This document shows positions 34,592 through 47,092 of a DNA stretch of 64,000 bases, one piece after another. Where the stretch lies: NCBI GenBank assembly GCA_013339765.2, contig CM023448.1:325666941-325730940 (forward strand), in the 5' to 3' direction. Positions within the stretch are counted from its first letter, which is position 1. The number at the start of each line of letters is the position of its first letter. The notes under the pieces are model-generated. The model made no database searches, had not been told where the DNA came from, and was given only the letters and a program-made list of their open reading frames with translations. A program made the position numbers and the translations under genes. This stretch comes from Haemaphysalis longicornis. Lineage: Eukaryota; Arthropoda; Arachnida; Ixodida; Ixodidae.

Positions 34592-37500
34592 TCAATGTGC
34601 ATTTATTTTAGAGGTTGAAGGCTCTGCCTCCTGTTCATATTCAATCTCCACGTGTGGCCGCTTTCTTCTCAGTTGTGCTTCAGCCTCCTTTTCTCTGTCG
34701 GCTTCTTCTTCAGAGGAACTCTCCTCCCCAAGGTCTTCCAAGTCAGAGAGGTCACTCTCCTCCATGTCGTCAGCAGCAACGTACTGGACTGTCCCCTGAA
34801 TAACAGCAAGATATGGAGAAATTATGAAGTCTTAATACAACCGCACCAACCAGTTGACAAGAACACATCTTTTCCCTGTAGTATAATATTTTATTTCATT
34901 AATTATACACTGCCTTCAAGAAATATTTTCCCATCTCCACAAAGTGTGTTCCATACTGCGTTGCACTGCCCCTTCAAAACACGATATTTTTGTCGCATAA
35001 TGGTGCAAGGTCAATTCAGTCAAAGCATGCCAAGAAAAAAGTGGGTTGTGCCCAAGGTTAGTTCCATGCCGCCTTACCACATCCTCCTCGTCCTCCTCCT
35101 CCTCTTCATCAGACTCCACTTCACTCTCGACTTCTTCACCTTTCAGGGCATTGTCAAACGCTTTCTGGGGGAAGTTGTAGATGTCCTTATACTGAAAATT
35201 AATGAGGGGGAGGGTGTGCACCAAAAACAACAATCAAACACAGCTTCTTACGGCAGTTTCAGCACGATGCACCACAGTTAGTTTTGAACAGGGTGCACTT
35301 GTGGGGGATAATGCGATGCGTGCAGACGATGAACGTTCCACCTGCAGTTATCTATTAAACCCCACTGGCGCACTTTCTGAAATCATGCCTTTCCTAAAGG
35401 ACAGTGCGTACCGTGCCCTGCCGCAACCGTTCCAGCAGCTCCTTCTCAATGGCCGTGTCCAGCCGTGCAGCAACCAGTGCCTTCTCTTCCCTTCGTCGCT
35501 CTCGACGCTCTATCTTGCGCTGCATCGGCACCAGCTTCTTTCTGCAGTGAGAAAGAAAGCACGCATCGTGGACGTCTTGCAGTTAACTTGGCTCATCCTA
35601 TGTTGCCAGCCCAACAAACACGTTTTCAGAATGAATTTCGCAGATGCAAGATCACTGCAATTCAATGGGAGAGATGCCCTCACCGTGCAATGGACCACCA
35701 ATTCCTGGTAACAACAGGTGAAAGAACAAAGAGGGGGAAAGCGCAGGATGCATAAATGCAACAAATAGTTTTATGATACGGAAGACGCAATATGAAGCAA
35801 TAAGAATGAGAACAACAGACACAGTATGAAGCAGCTTACACTCGCAGAAGAGGTCCTACGTGATTGTGCGTGTGACGCTCTTTATGTTCTATATCTGGAA
35901 TTCTTGCAACGTGGGCTTGAAACAGCTTTAGACAATACATAATGGTGGCATTAAGAGCCCGCATTACTCCACTTTCAGGTTAAGAAGAGAAGGGAGCCAA
36001 CCCATGTTCTCGTTTCTACAGCAAGGACATCGTGCCAAAATTTTTCACATTGAAAATGACTCCTAAAATAGACGAAAGGTGCACCCTCGCAAAACTTAAG
36101 TCACTTACAGTATGCCTGGCTCTAGCACAAATCAGCCTGTACATTCTTATGCCACAACATCACTTCACCGCATCTCAATTCTAATTTTAGTATCCGCTGT
36201 AGCAGTGGCAGAATATATTCAACATTGAGCTGGGAGGCAATAGGCTGTGAATAATTCCTGGCCATGCAGGCTGAATTTCCCACGGAGGCATAATACACAA
36301 TTTCCCACGTGTCTTGAGATTATGCTGGGAAGCGTGAGGCTGTGGATTAATTCCTGGCCATGCAGGCTGTATTTCCCACAGAGGCATAATACAAAATTTC
36401 CTGGATATCCGAGAATAATTTCAGAAATCAACAGAAGCCCAGAAAGTCACAGTTAATTCGTATCCCTCACAGCCCTGGTGAAGTTTGGGTGCAACAACCA
36501 ACTGGAAGCCCACTCCTATGTTACAACAACAACAACTCCGATACACAATAACACAATAGCAGCAATCCTCCGATCTTCTGATCATACCCAGTTACTACTG
36601 CTAGTTCTGGGTCACAAAACTAGGAGCAGGAGGGGTGTGGTGGGGAAGTTCGAGAATAGGCACCTGCTCCACACAGTTTCTCCAAAACGCACCACGCAGC
36701 AAAACAAAGTTGGGCCAGTTGGTATGGCCTTGTAATAATCTTACACCATGAACAGGCGATAACAGAGGCAGTGAAAGACATGGGACAGGTACTGACTGAC
36801 AACTGGAAAGCCTACAACAGAAAGCACAGATATATTCAATACCCCCACACTGTCCAGACGCATCATTGTCACAGCACAAAATAACATAGTTGCCAACTTT
36901 CAGCTTCCTTCCTTCACAGCCACTGTGAACAAGAAACCAGAAGATTATCACGATACCTGGCATTCCTTAAGCTCTCCACCTGAGCCAAGACGATACTTTG
37001 CATCTGATGAGCCCATGACTTGTCACAACCGACCTTAGGCAAGCAAGCGTAAGCCGCTATTCACAAGGTCAGAGTGAGTGGACCCAACATTCAGTACAAA
37101 TTTCCCTCATCTTGGAGCATAGGTCCAACACACATGGTGCGCCCAGGAACTGCCGTCGTACATATAAATATTGAATAGCACTGTTTATGTACATTGTGGG
37201 GGTTGTTGAGTCAACATGTGCTTTATTTGTTAAACTTCCCCGTTGCTAGTCGACACCACTCCCATGTCTTTCCCTGCCTCTGTCATCGGCTGCTCATGCA
37301 ATTAGAATTATGCAGCCACTACAGAGAATGAACATGACGGCAAGTGTGCGAGCAAGAATGCTCATATTAAAGAGCTATAGCAGAGCAGAAAGCCGGCCCG
37401 GTACGGTACACGATACATGGTGGGTGCACAACCAGTTTCGCTGCCTATGGGCACGTGCAGGGGTGCCGGTCGCCTGTCGGGTACTGTACCGAGACCGGTC

Positions 37501-40500
37501 CTACGCTCTTATTGACCTCTGCACGGCTTTAGGGAATTGCCAGGACACATTGCACAGCTATTACACTTTGGCACATATGCTGCTTGTAGGTGAAAAAAAC
37601 TGTAGTTCATATAGGTAGCTTCCACAGTCAGGTAACTGCAGAGATGCCTTACGTTCATTCCGTGGTGTCCAAATGCCCTTACGGGGAAGATAAGAAGGGC
37701 AAGGGTTTACAAGCAAAAACAAGAGGTCACTATTGACTAATGCACCTGAATGTGATGGCATGAGGTGTTACCACGATAAATGCTCCTGTTATGTTAATCT
37801 GTACGCACATGAAGTTTTATGTATAACACAAAATTCCTTGAAAATACATGGTGATGCCACAGAACTGTTTAAAATGTCCAGCTCCTCAGATAACTTCGAT
37901 AAAACTCATTTATACTGTTCCAAGGAATTGACCCATATGTTTGTATTTGAAGAGATAATATTTTGCAGAACAATGCTTCATGAAAATTAGGAAGTTTCTG
38001 TGTGCACTCACACGTGTGCTTAGGCAGAAGTTATAAATATATAATACACACATACACACAATGAGAGGCTACAGAATAAATGTTTAATTTTACAGCAACA
38101 AAGCAACTAAAAAGCAGTCTGGGTGGCGTGGACCAACTTGCCATATTTTTATACACTCACTAATTAAGGAATAAGTTAAGGTTTAGACTTTTAAACCCAC
38201 TAAAATGTTAGAGACTCTTAAAACATGCAGAATATCAAAGTTTCCTCTAAAAACCTATGCCACTCCAATGAAATATAGAAAAATGCAGGCATGGCACAAA
38301 ATTACGGCCATGCACGCATACCCCGCCAATGTCCAGAGTGAGAGTGTGGTTAGGCGTGCAACATTTTAACGATGTACTCCACCAGCCAGTTAGAATTTAG
38401 CCTATTTTGAGGCTTTGAAAAAGCTTAAATAGGAAGAAAATGTGCACAGAGAATGCTGCACGGTATTTCCATAAACATTCTATTACTTTGTATTAAAGAT
38501 ATTTGGCTGGATCCGCTCAATATTTGTGAAATATTTTATAATGACTATCTTAATTAATAAACATTTAAAAGTAGGGTAAGATGGTCCCTGCCACTCTGGA
38601 TGAGTACTGTTTATTTTGTTGCCCGAAAATTTGACCTAATTTTAATCCTTCGTCAAAGTTTGTGAAGAGCACTGTGTACATGTGCATGCATGCGTGTAAA
38701 AGTATGGCAATGAGGACAAGGAGGCACAGGCAAAAGCCACAGGTAACAATTTTGAAAAGTACGTGCCTTGCAAAGGAAGAAACTTAGCACATCCTCTATT
38801 GGTCTTTCTGTCTCACTGTCCTGACAGCACTACTTTTACAATATAGCCCCATGAACCAACTAGGTCAACATGTTTTACATTCTGTGCCATTACCGATTCC
38901 TGCATTTCTTTTTCCCCATTTCTATTTTGATCAGTGAGAAACATTTGAAAATACACGAGAGGGAGATTTCCCCAGAGCCACTTCTTTGGCTTCTACAAGC
39001 CTTATTTGTGAGCCCAAGAATCATTATAGCCTTTTTCACATAACACCTCTGACTTTGGACATATGTTCAAATTGGCTCGCACCATGCCAAATGCAAAAAA
39101 AGAGAAAATTTAAGGCCAGAAGGAATTGCGTGAGAACACTGAATGCGAAAATAGGCGACTGGCATATACACACATGTGCATGCGTGTGGTGCCCCTGGAC
39201 CTGCCTGTGCCCCCGTCTCCCTCCACCCCTTCGCGCACCCCCCCCCCGCCAAATCCCCCATTAGTACTACTGTTTCGTAACGCTTTAGTTCGGGTCGGTT
39301 TTGTGGCTCTTTAATGATCCAAGAGAGTGGAGTTGCAGATGGTGGAGGAATCCGCTTCCTCCTCACAAGTGGTATTTACAATGTAGCTGAATTGCACAAG
39401 CGATGTTGACCAGAAATGCAGCCTCCTTGAGCAACAGGAGATCATGCATTGCAGTGCGATGCATGAACAGTGCTTTTGTGGCCTCCGTTGGTACACCACT
39501 GTGGCATGTACTAGGAGTGGGATTTAGATGTGGTGAAGTGACTCCACAGCTTGAACATCAGCAGCTAGACACATTTTGTGGCAAAAAAAGAAAAGCAATT
39601 GCCCAGCCACTTGCCTTCACAGAGGAGACAAATGCAGTGCTGACTAACGGTTGACTGGTAGAGACAAAACGCAGACTCAAGAACAAAAAGTTAGATGGAC
39701 AGTGCTAACTGGTACAGATGTCAAACATATGCCATCTTCTTGGTCTCACATTTAGTCATAAGCAAGCAAGTTGTCAGTGAGCCCAGTGCTCATCTCCTTT
39801 CAGTGTGTCCTTTATCTTCGGAGCAGTTATTCCTGATCTAATTGTGGGGTTTAACTCGCCAAAGTTGCACCTTTGATACGAAGCACACCGTAGTGGAAGG
39901 CTCCAGATAAATGTTGACCACCTGGGATATATTTAATGTGCACCGAAACATTTAACCCGTGGATATTTTCACTTTTCGTCTTCATCAAGAAGCCACCACG
40001 ACTGGGATCAAACCGGCAACCATGGGACCGCACGAATTCCTGAATGCACGAGCTAGTTTTCAACCTGCTCACGCGAAATGCCCCCACATTTTCCGCTGGA
40101 ATATGTGCCTACCAACGGTAAATACGACAGCACTGGATGTAACCATTTTGTCACAAATTTAATTGTTGGCAGTGGCTATTTTGCCGGCAGCCGGCAGATT
40201 AGCCCGAAAGAAAAGTTGCCGGCAGGTTTTTCTTATTGGCTGGCCCAGACCACGTGATCATTCTGCCGGCACAATTTCGTGGGGGCTATTTTGTCGGCAG
40301 TTTTCCGGCAATGCTACCGCAATTGGAGATGTCAACTTGCATACTTCATGCACACTTGTTTTTTCTACTGAAGTTGGTGTTTGAAATTTCGTAGCATTGA
40401 AATAACAATCGTGAATTCTAGCTGTGCAATCATTTTTTTGGCTGATCATTTTTGTCTAGTCTACTACTTGGCTTGAAATTCTGCAAAGTTGGACATGCCC

Positions 40501-41868
40501 GCATAATCTTGCTGGCTCTTTTTTGGTCGCTTCAATCGTCTGTGCGTCTGCGCCACCCTTTAACATACCGTAACGTAATTCGCTGAACAGTATCGATCAA
40601 TCTTCTCAGGCTCGGCAAAGCTCGAAAACTTGTTCCCAACATTCACGTTGACACCTTCGGCTGCGGTAGCATTGGCGCCCAGGGGCAGCATCGCCGGGAA
40701 ATAGCCGGCAACTTTTCTCAAGAGCTAATCTGCCGGCTGCAGGCAAAATAGCCACTGCCTTAATTGTTACATCTACGAGACACCAAGCTGCAAGCGAGAT
40801 AATTTCGCGGCTTGGAACAATGATGCACTAACTGCTGTTAAGCTTCAAATGTCACGATGGGCACATAGATTCCTGCACTTACTGTCGGGACAGGCGCAGT
40901 TTCCGCATGCGGATGATGTACTGGGTGATCTTGAGCAGCCGCTGCTTGCATTTTTGGCGCACGAAGTGGGGCCAGTAGACAAGGTGCTGGTTGATCTGCT
41001 CCAGGGCCTTCTCGAAGTTCTTGGAAAGCTTCACTTTCTCCCACAGCCGGTCAGGAAAGGCAGCCCGCTCGATGGTTTTCATGTACAGGTAGCAGACGCC
41101 TTCCTCCTCTTTGATGGTTGCGTACACAGAATTCGCCAACGGACATGACGAGCGATTGCACAGGCCCGTCAGGTTGAAATCGTTTCGGCAAAACTGCTGG
41201 CCCTTCGTGCTGCAAGGAATCACGCAAGGAACTGTCATGTAGCGAGCCGCAAGGTAGTTTCGGCTACGTCGTGAATATAAATCCGAAGAAACCTACTTGA
41301 CTTTGAAGGAGCAGAAGCTTCCGCTGATGATGCTCCATATTACCTTCAAGGAAAGAGAGTGCCAAATAAGCATGCAGCACATGTAAAGTGACACACAACG
41401 TTAGAACTCATAAAACAGGCAAGGGGCGGTAGCGACAAGGATTGACTACCTGGATTTGCCAGATCTCATTACCAACGTGCAACCCACATCCAGTTGTAAT
41501 AAAAAATAACTGCGAGTCAACATACGGTATCAAACATGCGGTATATCACCCGGACAACATCGGCTTGTCACGTAGTACGGGCTTGGGTCAAACATCAAGC
41601 GCATACCACGTGACAAACCGACGTACACTCAAATCAGTTCATTGTAAATAACTGCACGATGAGTGAACACAGTACGAACGTCACAATAAATTGAGCTGAG
41701 ACCAAGGATAGTTTTCTTGAAGAAGTTAATCGCTCTGTACTAAACCACCAGCACAACTGCGTGTGCAGCGACGTGAAAACGGCGAAAACGTGAGAGAGAG
41801 CCACATCTACTGTTCTGAAGCACGAATGATAACATTTAAACACAAAAACTTACGTCATCGTTCTGCAT
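34592..41868 (-). CDS. MAK16: MAK16 ribosome-biogenesis protein
   Basis: MAK16 is a nucleolar factor in early 60S (pre-27S rRNA) assembly. Six exons join in frame to 278 residues (human about 300): 41854-41868, 41297-41343, 40883-41209, 35412-35541, 35078-35191, 34592-34795. The start ATG gives MQNDDVIW. Conserved cysteine blocks follow (FCSFK, QQFCRN, LTGLCNRSSCPLANS), then YATIKEEEGVCYLYMKTIERAAFP, LWEKVKLSKNFEKAL and YWPHFVRQKCKQRLLKITQY. The basic linker ERRERRREEK and KELLERLRQGTYKDIYNFP come next. The C-terminal third is acidic and ends VEIEYEQEAEP. All introns are GT-AG. The 5.3-kb third intron holds a SINE, a 95-bp tandem repeat and a MITE. The gene is complete. Confidence 0.95.
34602..34607 (-). 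terminator. AATAAA overlapping the end of the MAK16 coding region
   Basis: The codons AAA-ATA-AAT before the last three codons create AATAAA, 7 bases upstream of the TGA (34592-34594). No nearer canonical signal was seen downstream. If it is used, the 3' UTR would be only a few bases. Confidence 0.4.
36229..36418. repeat. 95-bp tandem duplication
   Basis: Two diverged copies of 95 bp (36229-36323 and 36324-36418) share GCTGGGA, AATTCCTGGCCATGCAGGCT, ATTTCCCAC and GAGGCATAATAC. It lies in the third intron of MAK16. Confidence 0.85.
39840..40045 (-). mobile_element. Old Ruka-like SINE copy
   Basis: A diverged copy in reverse orientation: GTGGGGTTTAACTCGCC, GCACACCGTAGTGGAAGG, TGTTGACCACCTGGGATAT and CTTCATCAAGAAGCCACC, then a decayed head (GGGATCAAACC). 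It is in the third intron of MAK16. Confidence 0.75.
40168..40759. mobile_element. MITE with long inverted ends and 9-bp target duplication
   Basis: The 592-bp element begins GGCAGTGGCTATTTTGCCGG and, read from the other end, GGCAGTGGCTATTTTGCCTG. The first 36 bases match with one mismatch, and weaker similarity (AGAAAAGTTGCCGGC) extends to about 60. An exact 9-bp duplication, TTAATTGTT, flanks it (40159-40167 and 40760-40768). The interior repeats TGCCGGCA words. There is no coding capacity. A 9-bp duplication fits Mutator-like or Merlin-like transposons. It is in the third intron of MAK16. Confidence 0.9.
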
Positions 41869-42239
41869 GGTCCCACTTTGAAAGAAGCATGAAGCTTCAG
41901 GCTGTTTATGATTTAGACTGCCAGACGACTACGGCCCAGCGGGTACCTCGTGTTGTGAGGTCCCAAAGGAAATATGCTGCAAGTAGCAGGCCTTACAAAA
42001 TTTTTCGCCGCTGTAGGCACAAAGCGCAACATGTAAGACAGCAGCTTTGTTTGCTGAACAACTTATGTAATTATTTAATAATAATATATATATTAATAAA
42101 ATATAACAATTAGTTGACAATAAAAACAGATTTATTGATAGATAAATAGTATATAAAAGTAGTTGTTGCCAGCATTACGTTTTTTTTTTCGCTGTATTTG
42201 GCCAAAAAATTTCTGGCTTGGAGTAGCCGTTGCGCTGGT

Positions 42240-42310
42240 TGCGCGATAGCCGAGAGTTGCCGGAGAGGAGCACGGAACGCACGGACGTTCCCACTTCCGG
42301 GCGTCTATTG
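42240..42310. promoter_or_regulatory. CpG-rich segment with ETS-type motif
   Basis: A short CpG-rich island in AT-rich surroundings contains CACTTCCGGG (about 42289-42299), the core of an ETS/GABP site common in housekeeping promoters. It lies about 400 bases upstream of the MAK16 start codon and could serve MAK16 (minus) and/or an upstream non-coding exon of alpha-catenin (plus). This is inference. Confidence 0.35.
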
Positions 42311-43620
42311 TGCCTTTTGAGTTTCTACACAATTTAGCTTATTTTAAAGTCTGCCCTTGATTTTTAGTAGCCACACATGGTTACGTTTCCTAAAGAACTG
42401 TCCGAAGGAAAGCAATAGCTTCGGATATACTGCTACTTGGTTTCCAAGCAACTTTATACCGCACAACCGTTACGATCTCTGTTTCAGCGTAAACTTCGGG
42501 TAAGCCTACTGTTACACTTCGGCGAAACATTATAATCTAGTGCTTGTGGTAGCCTTTTTTTCACAGTCTGCGAGCGATAGTCGTGAAAACAGGTATTTTA
42601 AGGGCCTAGCTGTTTTTGTCTCCTCTTTGCGCAATGGCTTCGCTGAACAATCTTGCAGCAATCGCAACCACTGGCACGGTTACGCCCTTGATCGTTAATC
42701 AGTGCTTGCGGTTGCTTCTGCGCTAATTACGTTCAGGGCTACTGCATTAAGCTCACTTTACTCTTTCATATAACGTACTACGTTCTTACCTCGGGGCGCA
42801 AGTCTTTTTGCCGTGTGGGCTTAGCTAACGTCCAGCTAGAATTGTCAAGGCGACCATATTGTAAACTGTACTTGAGAAGCCTTTTCTGTTCTCTTTTTTT
42901 TTTTTTTTAACTCCTGGTTTCTTGAGGGGTGCGTGAGGTTTTATCCTGACCGGCACGTTAGCCCATCAGTGATGTATAATTTTGATGCATGAAAAGCAGC
43001 ATGAGGTGAATGCGCGAGCACGAATGCTTAGTTCAGAACTGCTCAATACTCTTCAGTGACGAGCCTGGAGAGGTTCCTTGAGCATGCATTAGTGTTTGTG
43101 TTTGTATGTAATGTTCGCACAGTAGCGAGCTCTAAATGATTGGCTTGGTGGGGTAGTGCGTTTACATATGAACTCTGAAAAGGATGGGCTACTTGGCTGC
43201 TGTCATTTGTTTGTCTCCAGTTACGTCAAGAGGAGGTCAGCACGTCAGTATCTTCAGGGACATTTCTGCAGCAGAATGCTGCGAAAATAATCAAGGATTC
43301 AAAGAAGGTGGCAAAAGAAGGTCTTGCAGTGAAGAAATGAGTTGAGATAGCGTAAAACCGAACGGAGGCTAGTGCTCTGATGTGCGTGCCCCCGTTCAGC
43401 GTGCATTTGACATGACGCCAAGGTCCGCACGATGCGATATGCCTGGGTGCCACTGTGATGAAGGTTTTCAAGTCTTGTGGCCTGTGTGGGATGGGGGAAA
43501 AGAAAAGAAAAAAGCTATGAATTGTAAACGATAACCTTGCTCACTTCACATAGCTGTTGTAGTAGCTCAGTCATGTTTCTAGTACCTGGGCACAGCCATG
43601 AAGCTGACAGATGTGAACAC
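42311..43620. other. Intergenic sequence
   Basis: No gene recognised. A T run of about 17 bases sits near 42894-42909. It may contain untranslated first exons or intron of alpha-catenin. Confidence 0.35.
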
Positions 43621-43624
43621 ACCA

Positions 43625-43879
43625 GGGGCCGAATTTTCTAAAAAGGGGGCTTCGATTCGAAGCAACGCGGTAGTGCCGTGCAAATGCATGCATTTTTGGC
43701 TGGGGCGTCGCATTGGAGGTGGGTCAGCAGTGAAGATCGCAAGGAGGAGAGCTCTGTCCCCGCGATTTTCACTGCTTACCCACCTTTAAAGCGACGCCCC
43801 AGCCAACAGCACATGCATTTGCATGGCACTAACGTGTTGCTTCGAATCGAAGCCCCTATTTTTTGGAGAATTGGGCCCC
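43625..43879. mobile_element. Fold-back element: near-palindromic inverted repeat of about 117-bp arms
   Basis: The left arm (43625-43740) and right arm (about 43761-43879) are reverse complements along almost their whole length. Shared words include GGGGCTTCGATTCGAAGCAA, AGTGCC.TGCAAATGCATG, TTGGCTGGGGCGTCGC and AGGTGGGT.AGCAGTGAA. The loop is about 20 bases. The outer ends are GGGGCCGAATT / AATTGGGCCCC. No coding capacity. A transcript would fold into a long hairpin. Confidence 0.9.
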
Positions 43880-46800
43880 AGCTGCAACTTCTCCGCACTG
43901 CCAGAACTGTCCACTGGTACTCCTCGCAATAGTGGTGCTTACTGGCTTCCCCTTGGTGTAGAGGATCTTCAGCAGCTAATATTACAGGGCCATTAAAAGA
44001 GGTGCTGGTTATGAGTATGCAGACTGATCACCCAAATTGTTTGTTCCTGATCTTGTGTGTTTTCACTAGTTGGTATTAGGCAGATCAGTGGCAGTGCAGA
44101 GAAACAGTAAATCACGTGTCCTAAATCTTACAACTGTATTGCAACTGTGACACAAAAACAGCAGTCTTGAGGAGCAATGAGTACAGTGTTGTCTGTCGTT
44201 CGAGGGAATCTGGGAACGTTGGTTGTGTTGGGGCCTGCAGAACACTTGCTGCCAGGGCTTAGTAGCAGCTAATGTGTGGGCGTAGAGAGCCATGCAGATG
44301 CAGATTTTTTGCAAAATTCCGCACAGATTCTTGCAAAACGAAGATGCAGTATTTTGCCAACATTTTGAGTTCGTCAGCCTTGAACATTCATTAGATCGTA
44401 TTGGGAAGTGAAAAAACTGCACAGAAAATGCTGACCGTCCTTTCAACAAATGCATGCATAAACTGTTATTTGTGTGTTGCTATGGATAAACTTTGAAAAG
44501 TACCATTAAGGCAATGTTTCATCTGAAAACTGGGTCTTTCCTGGATGTGAAACGGTGTTACCAATGCTAATCACTTTGTGACCAAAGGGGTAGATCTCAA
44601 GTTTCCTGTTTCCTTCAGCATGATTTGGGACATAGTAAGAGCAGCAGCTAAGGACAGGCGGTCACTTTGCTGACTCAGCCCCAAGACGCAAACAACGGCC
44701 CAACAGGCATTGGAAGTAGGGCTACTGAGAAAAACCGAGGGGGAACAGATCACGTACGCGACAGCGTTCGCATGTCTGGCCATACATTCCGTTTTTTTTT
44801 GTTTTCTGGACGGTGGAACTCTCAATTGTGATATTATTGGACTAAAGTTTGGCAACTATAGCCAAAAGGAACCCTGAATGCTTTCGAGAGGATGGGCGGT
44901 TGGAGTTTCCACATTCTATGACAGTTTGGAAGGCAACAAACCCGCGACAAGCAAAGCCATCCACTGCTACAAATCCCGGAAGTCTGTTAGAAGAGCCGCG
45001 CAGACATGGTGTAATTGTGCTGGGCTGCTATAAGGTCGGCTTGGTGTGTTACCATCTACTTGATGGTTTTTTGACATAGACTCGTTTTGTACTGTGGCCT
45101 GAAAGAGTGCTGTTTTAATTTTTAAACTACCTTTAGTCATCTTTTAAGCTCCACAGCCCCTTCTAACTTGTGGTTGGTTCTACTGATGTCAGTAAATACA
45201 CAGCCCGATCTTGAACCATTGCTGGAGAAGTGAAGAAAATCACTGGTGGCTTCACGGCATGGGCTTTTATTTTTTTTTATAATTTTCGCTTTACACAACC
45301 TTGCTTTTGTCAAACCTGGCATGTTTGTTTTCCTGATAAGGCATTCTGTGGATCCTGACGGCTTTGGTGTTTTCTTCATGGTCCCTGAAAGTGGTTGTAA
45401 AGCTTTCTTTAAAAGGTCTTCCGAAGAGTTAGTTTTCTCAGTGAATGCAGATTTTGAAAGGTTGCAGGTAGTTTATTCTCATTTTTGTGTGGCTTGCCGC
45501 AATCTTTTGTACTTCATCTAGAGGGAAAAAAGGAGTAGGCAAATGTTTTAAAGTTAAAATTTCTATATGTGGTTACTGCTTTAGACAAGCTGTAGCTTCC
45601 TGTCCATTTTTTAGTAACTGGTAAATATTCTTTCGCATCTTGAAATTCCCCTGAGAAGGCTGTTGGAAACTCTGTTATATCTGTCATTCACTGCCGTGGC
45701 ACCAGGCGTTATTGGAGGATCCCCTTCTTCGCCATTTAGGGCAGATACAAAGTGACCGTAACTACTGTGTATACTTTCCTCACCAGAATAGGGTATAGCC
45801 ACCCCAGTGTAATGTCTGTTCGAATAAATTGATGATCTCAATTTCTGAGGGAATGCCATCTCAAGTTGACAATTCCTTATTCTGAGTAACCAGTTGTAAA
45901 TTTTGTTGGTTACACGTGCAGGTGTACTAACACGGCTTAATGCTGTGGTTTGCAGAGCAAGCATAAAGTGTCGCTGCTGTGCCTTGATGATGTGATGTGC
46001 ACAATTGAAAAAAACAATGTGTTATCTTGTACCCAAGACAAATGAGGCTGAACCTGGATTGTCTTGTGCCATACTCTGGCGAGGCGACTTACTAGGAGTA
46101 ATTGCTGCTATCTATTGGTTCATACAAAAAGAGAAGGCAAGCTGAGGCTGCATTGAAGCTCAAAAGTTGGTGCACCGTCTACAAAACTGCCACAGTTGGT
46201 CAGTGGTCCATTTTAGCATCGCTGCTTGATCTTCCAATAATGTTGTGGCTTTAAGACGGGGTGATCCTGCAACTAACAAATAAGTGTTTATTGCTGCAGG
46301 GCAATAAACAAGACTGTTATTAGTCAGTGCTTGTGTTTTTGTATGCTGCTTGTTCCTTTTAAAGGGGCACTGACATGAATTTGTCAAACTCTTTATCTGA
46401 GGCTGCACTGTGCAGTTCAGCTTGTTAGAGCCTTAAACCTTTTTAAGCTTGAAAGGCAAAGGAACACCTAACACTGTTTTGGCATTGTTTGGCCGTAGAT
46501 GCCCTTGCGCCATTAATTAGTGCCTAAATACTTCTACGAAAGACAAAGAAACGCCAATGTACTTCGCGGTCACCTCACAAACTGTGCAGTGACGTCACAC
46601 TCGGCATGTTTGCAAGTTCTCGGTTTGAGGTGTATCGCTTTCCAACAAGTTTCAAAAGTGGACACATTATGATACACTAAACCAAGCCATACAACCGCAC
46701 TCGACAAAAAACAAAGGCCACAGATCTCAAGACCAAAGGAGGACTCACCTTATCTCGTTATTCATACAGAATGGGCACAGGTCTGTAGTGACCAGCATAA

Positions 46801-47071
46801 ACACAAGTAATGACAGAGCAAGCATGTATGCAGAACTGTGTTAAGTGTGGCACCATGTCAAGAAGTGACTATATTAAACTGACCACAGCATTACAATCCT
46901 GGCAAAAAAATGTAAGTGGTGCACAACGTGCGGTGCCTTAACACGAACGATACAGTGTGGCCAGTGCTTCTTTTGATAAAATCCATTGCCCGAGTGAAGC
47001 TGCCAGAAGTAGGAGTATTGAGTGTGTGCAAATGTGGAAGAGTGGCAGTGTGCAATTGCTCTGATCCGTAG
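43880..47071. other. Intergenic or 5' intron of alpha-catenin
   Basis: No coding exon recognised. An acceptor-like CTGATCCGTAG ends at 47071, just upstream of the alpha-catenin start codon, so part of this stretch is probably its first intron. The AAAGGGGCACTGACATG block near 46362 looks like one end of a transposon whose partner I did not find. Confidence 0.4.
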
Positions 47072-47092
47072 GGACGCCCAGTGCCACGAGAC

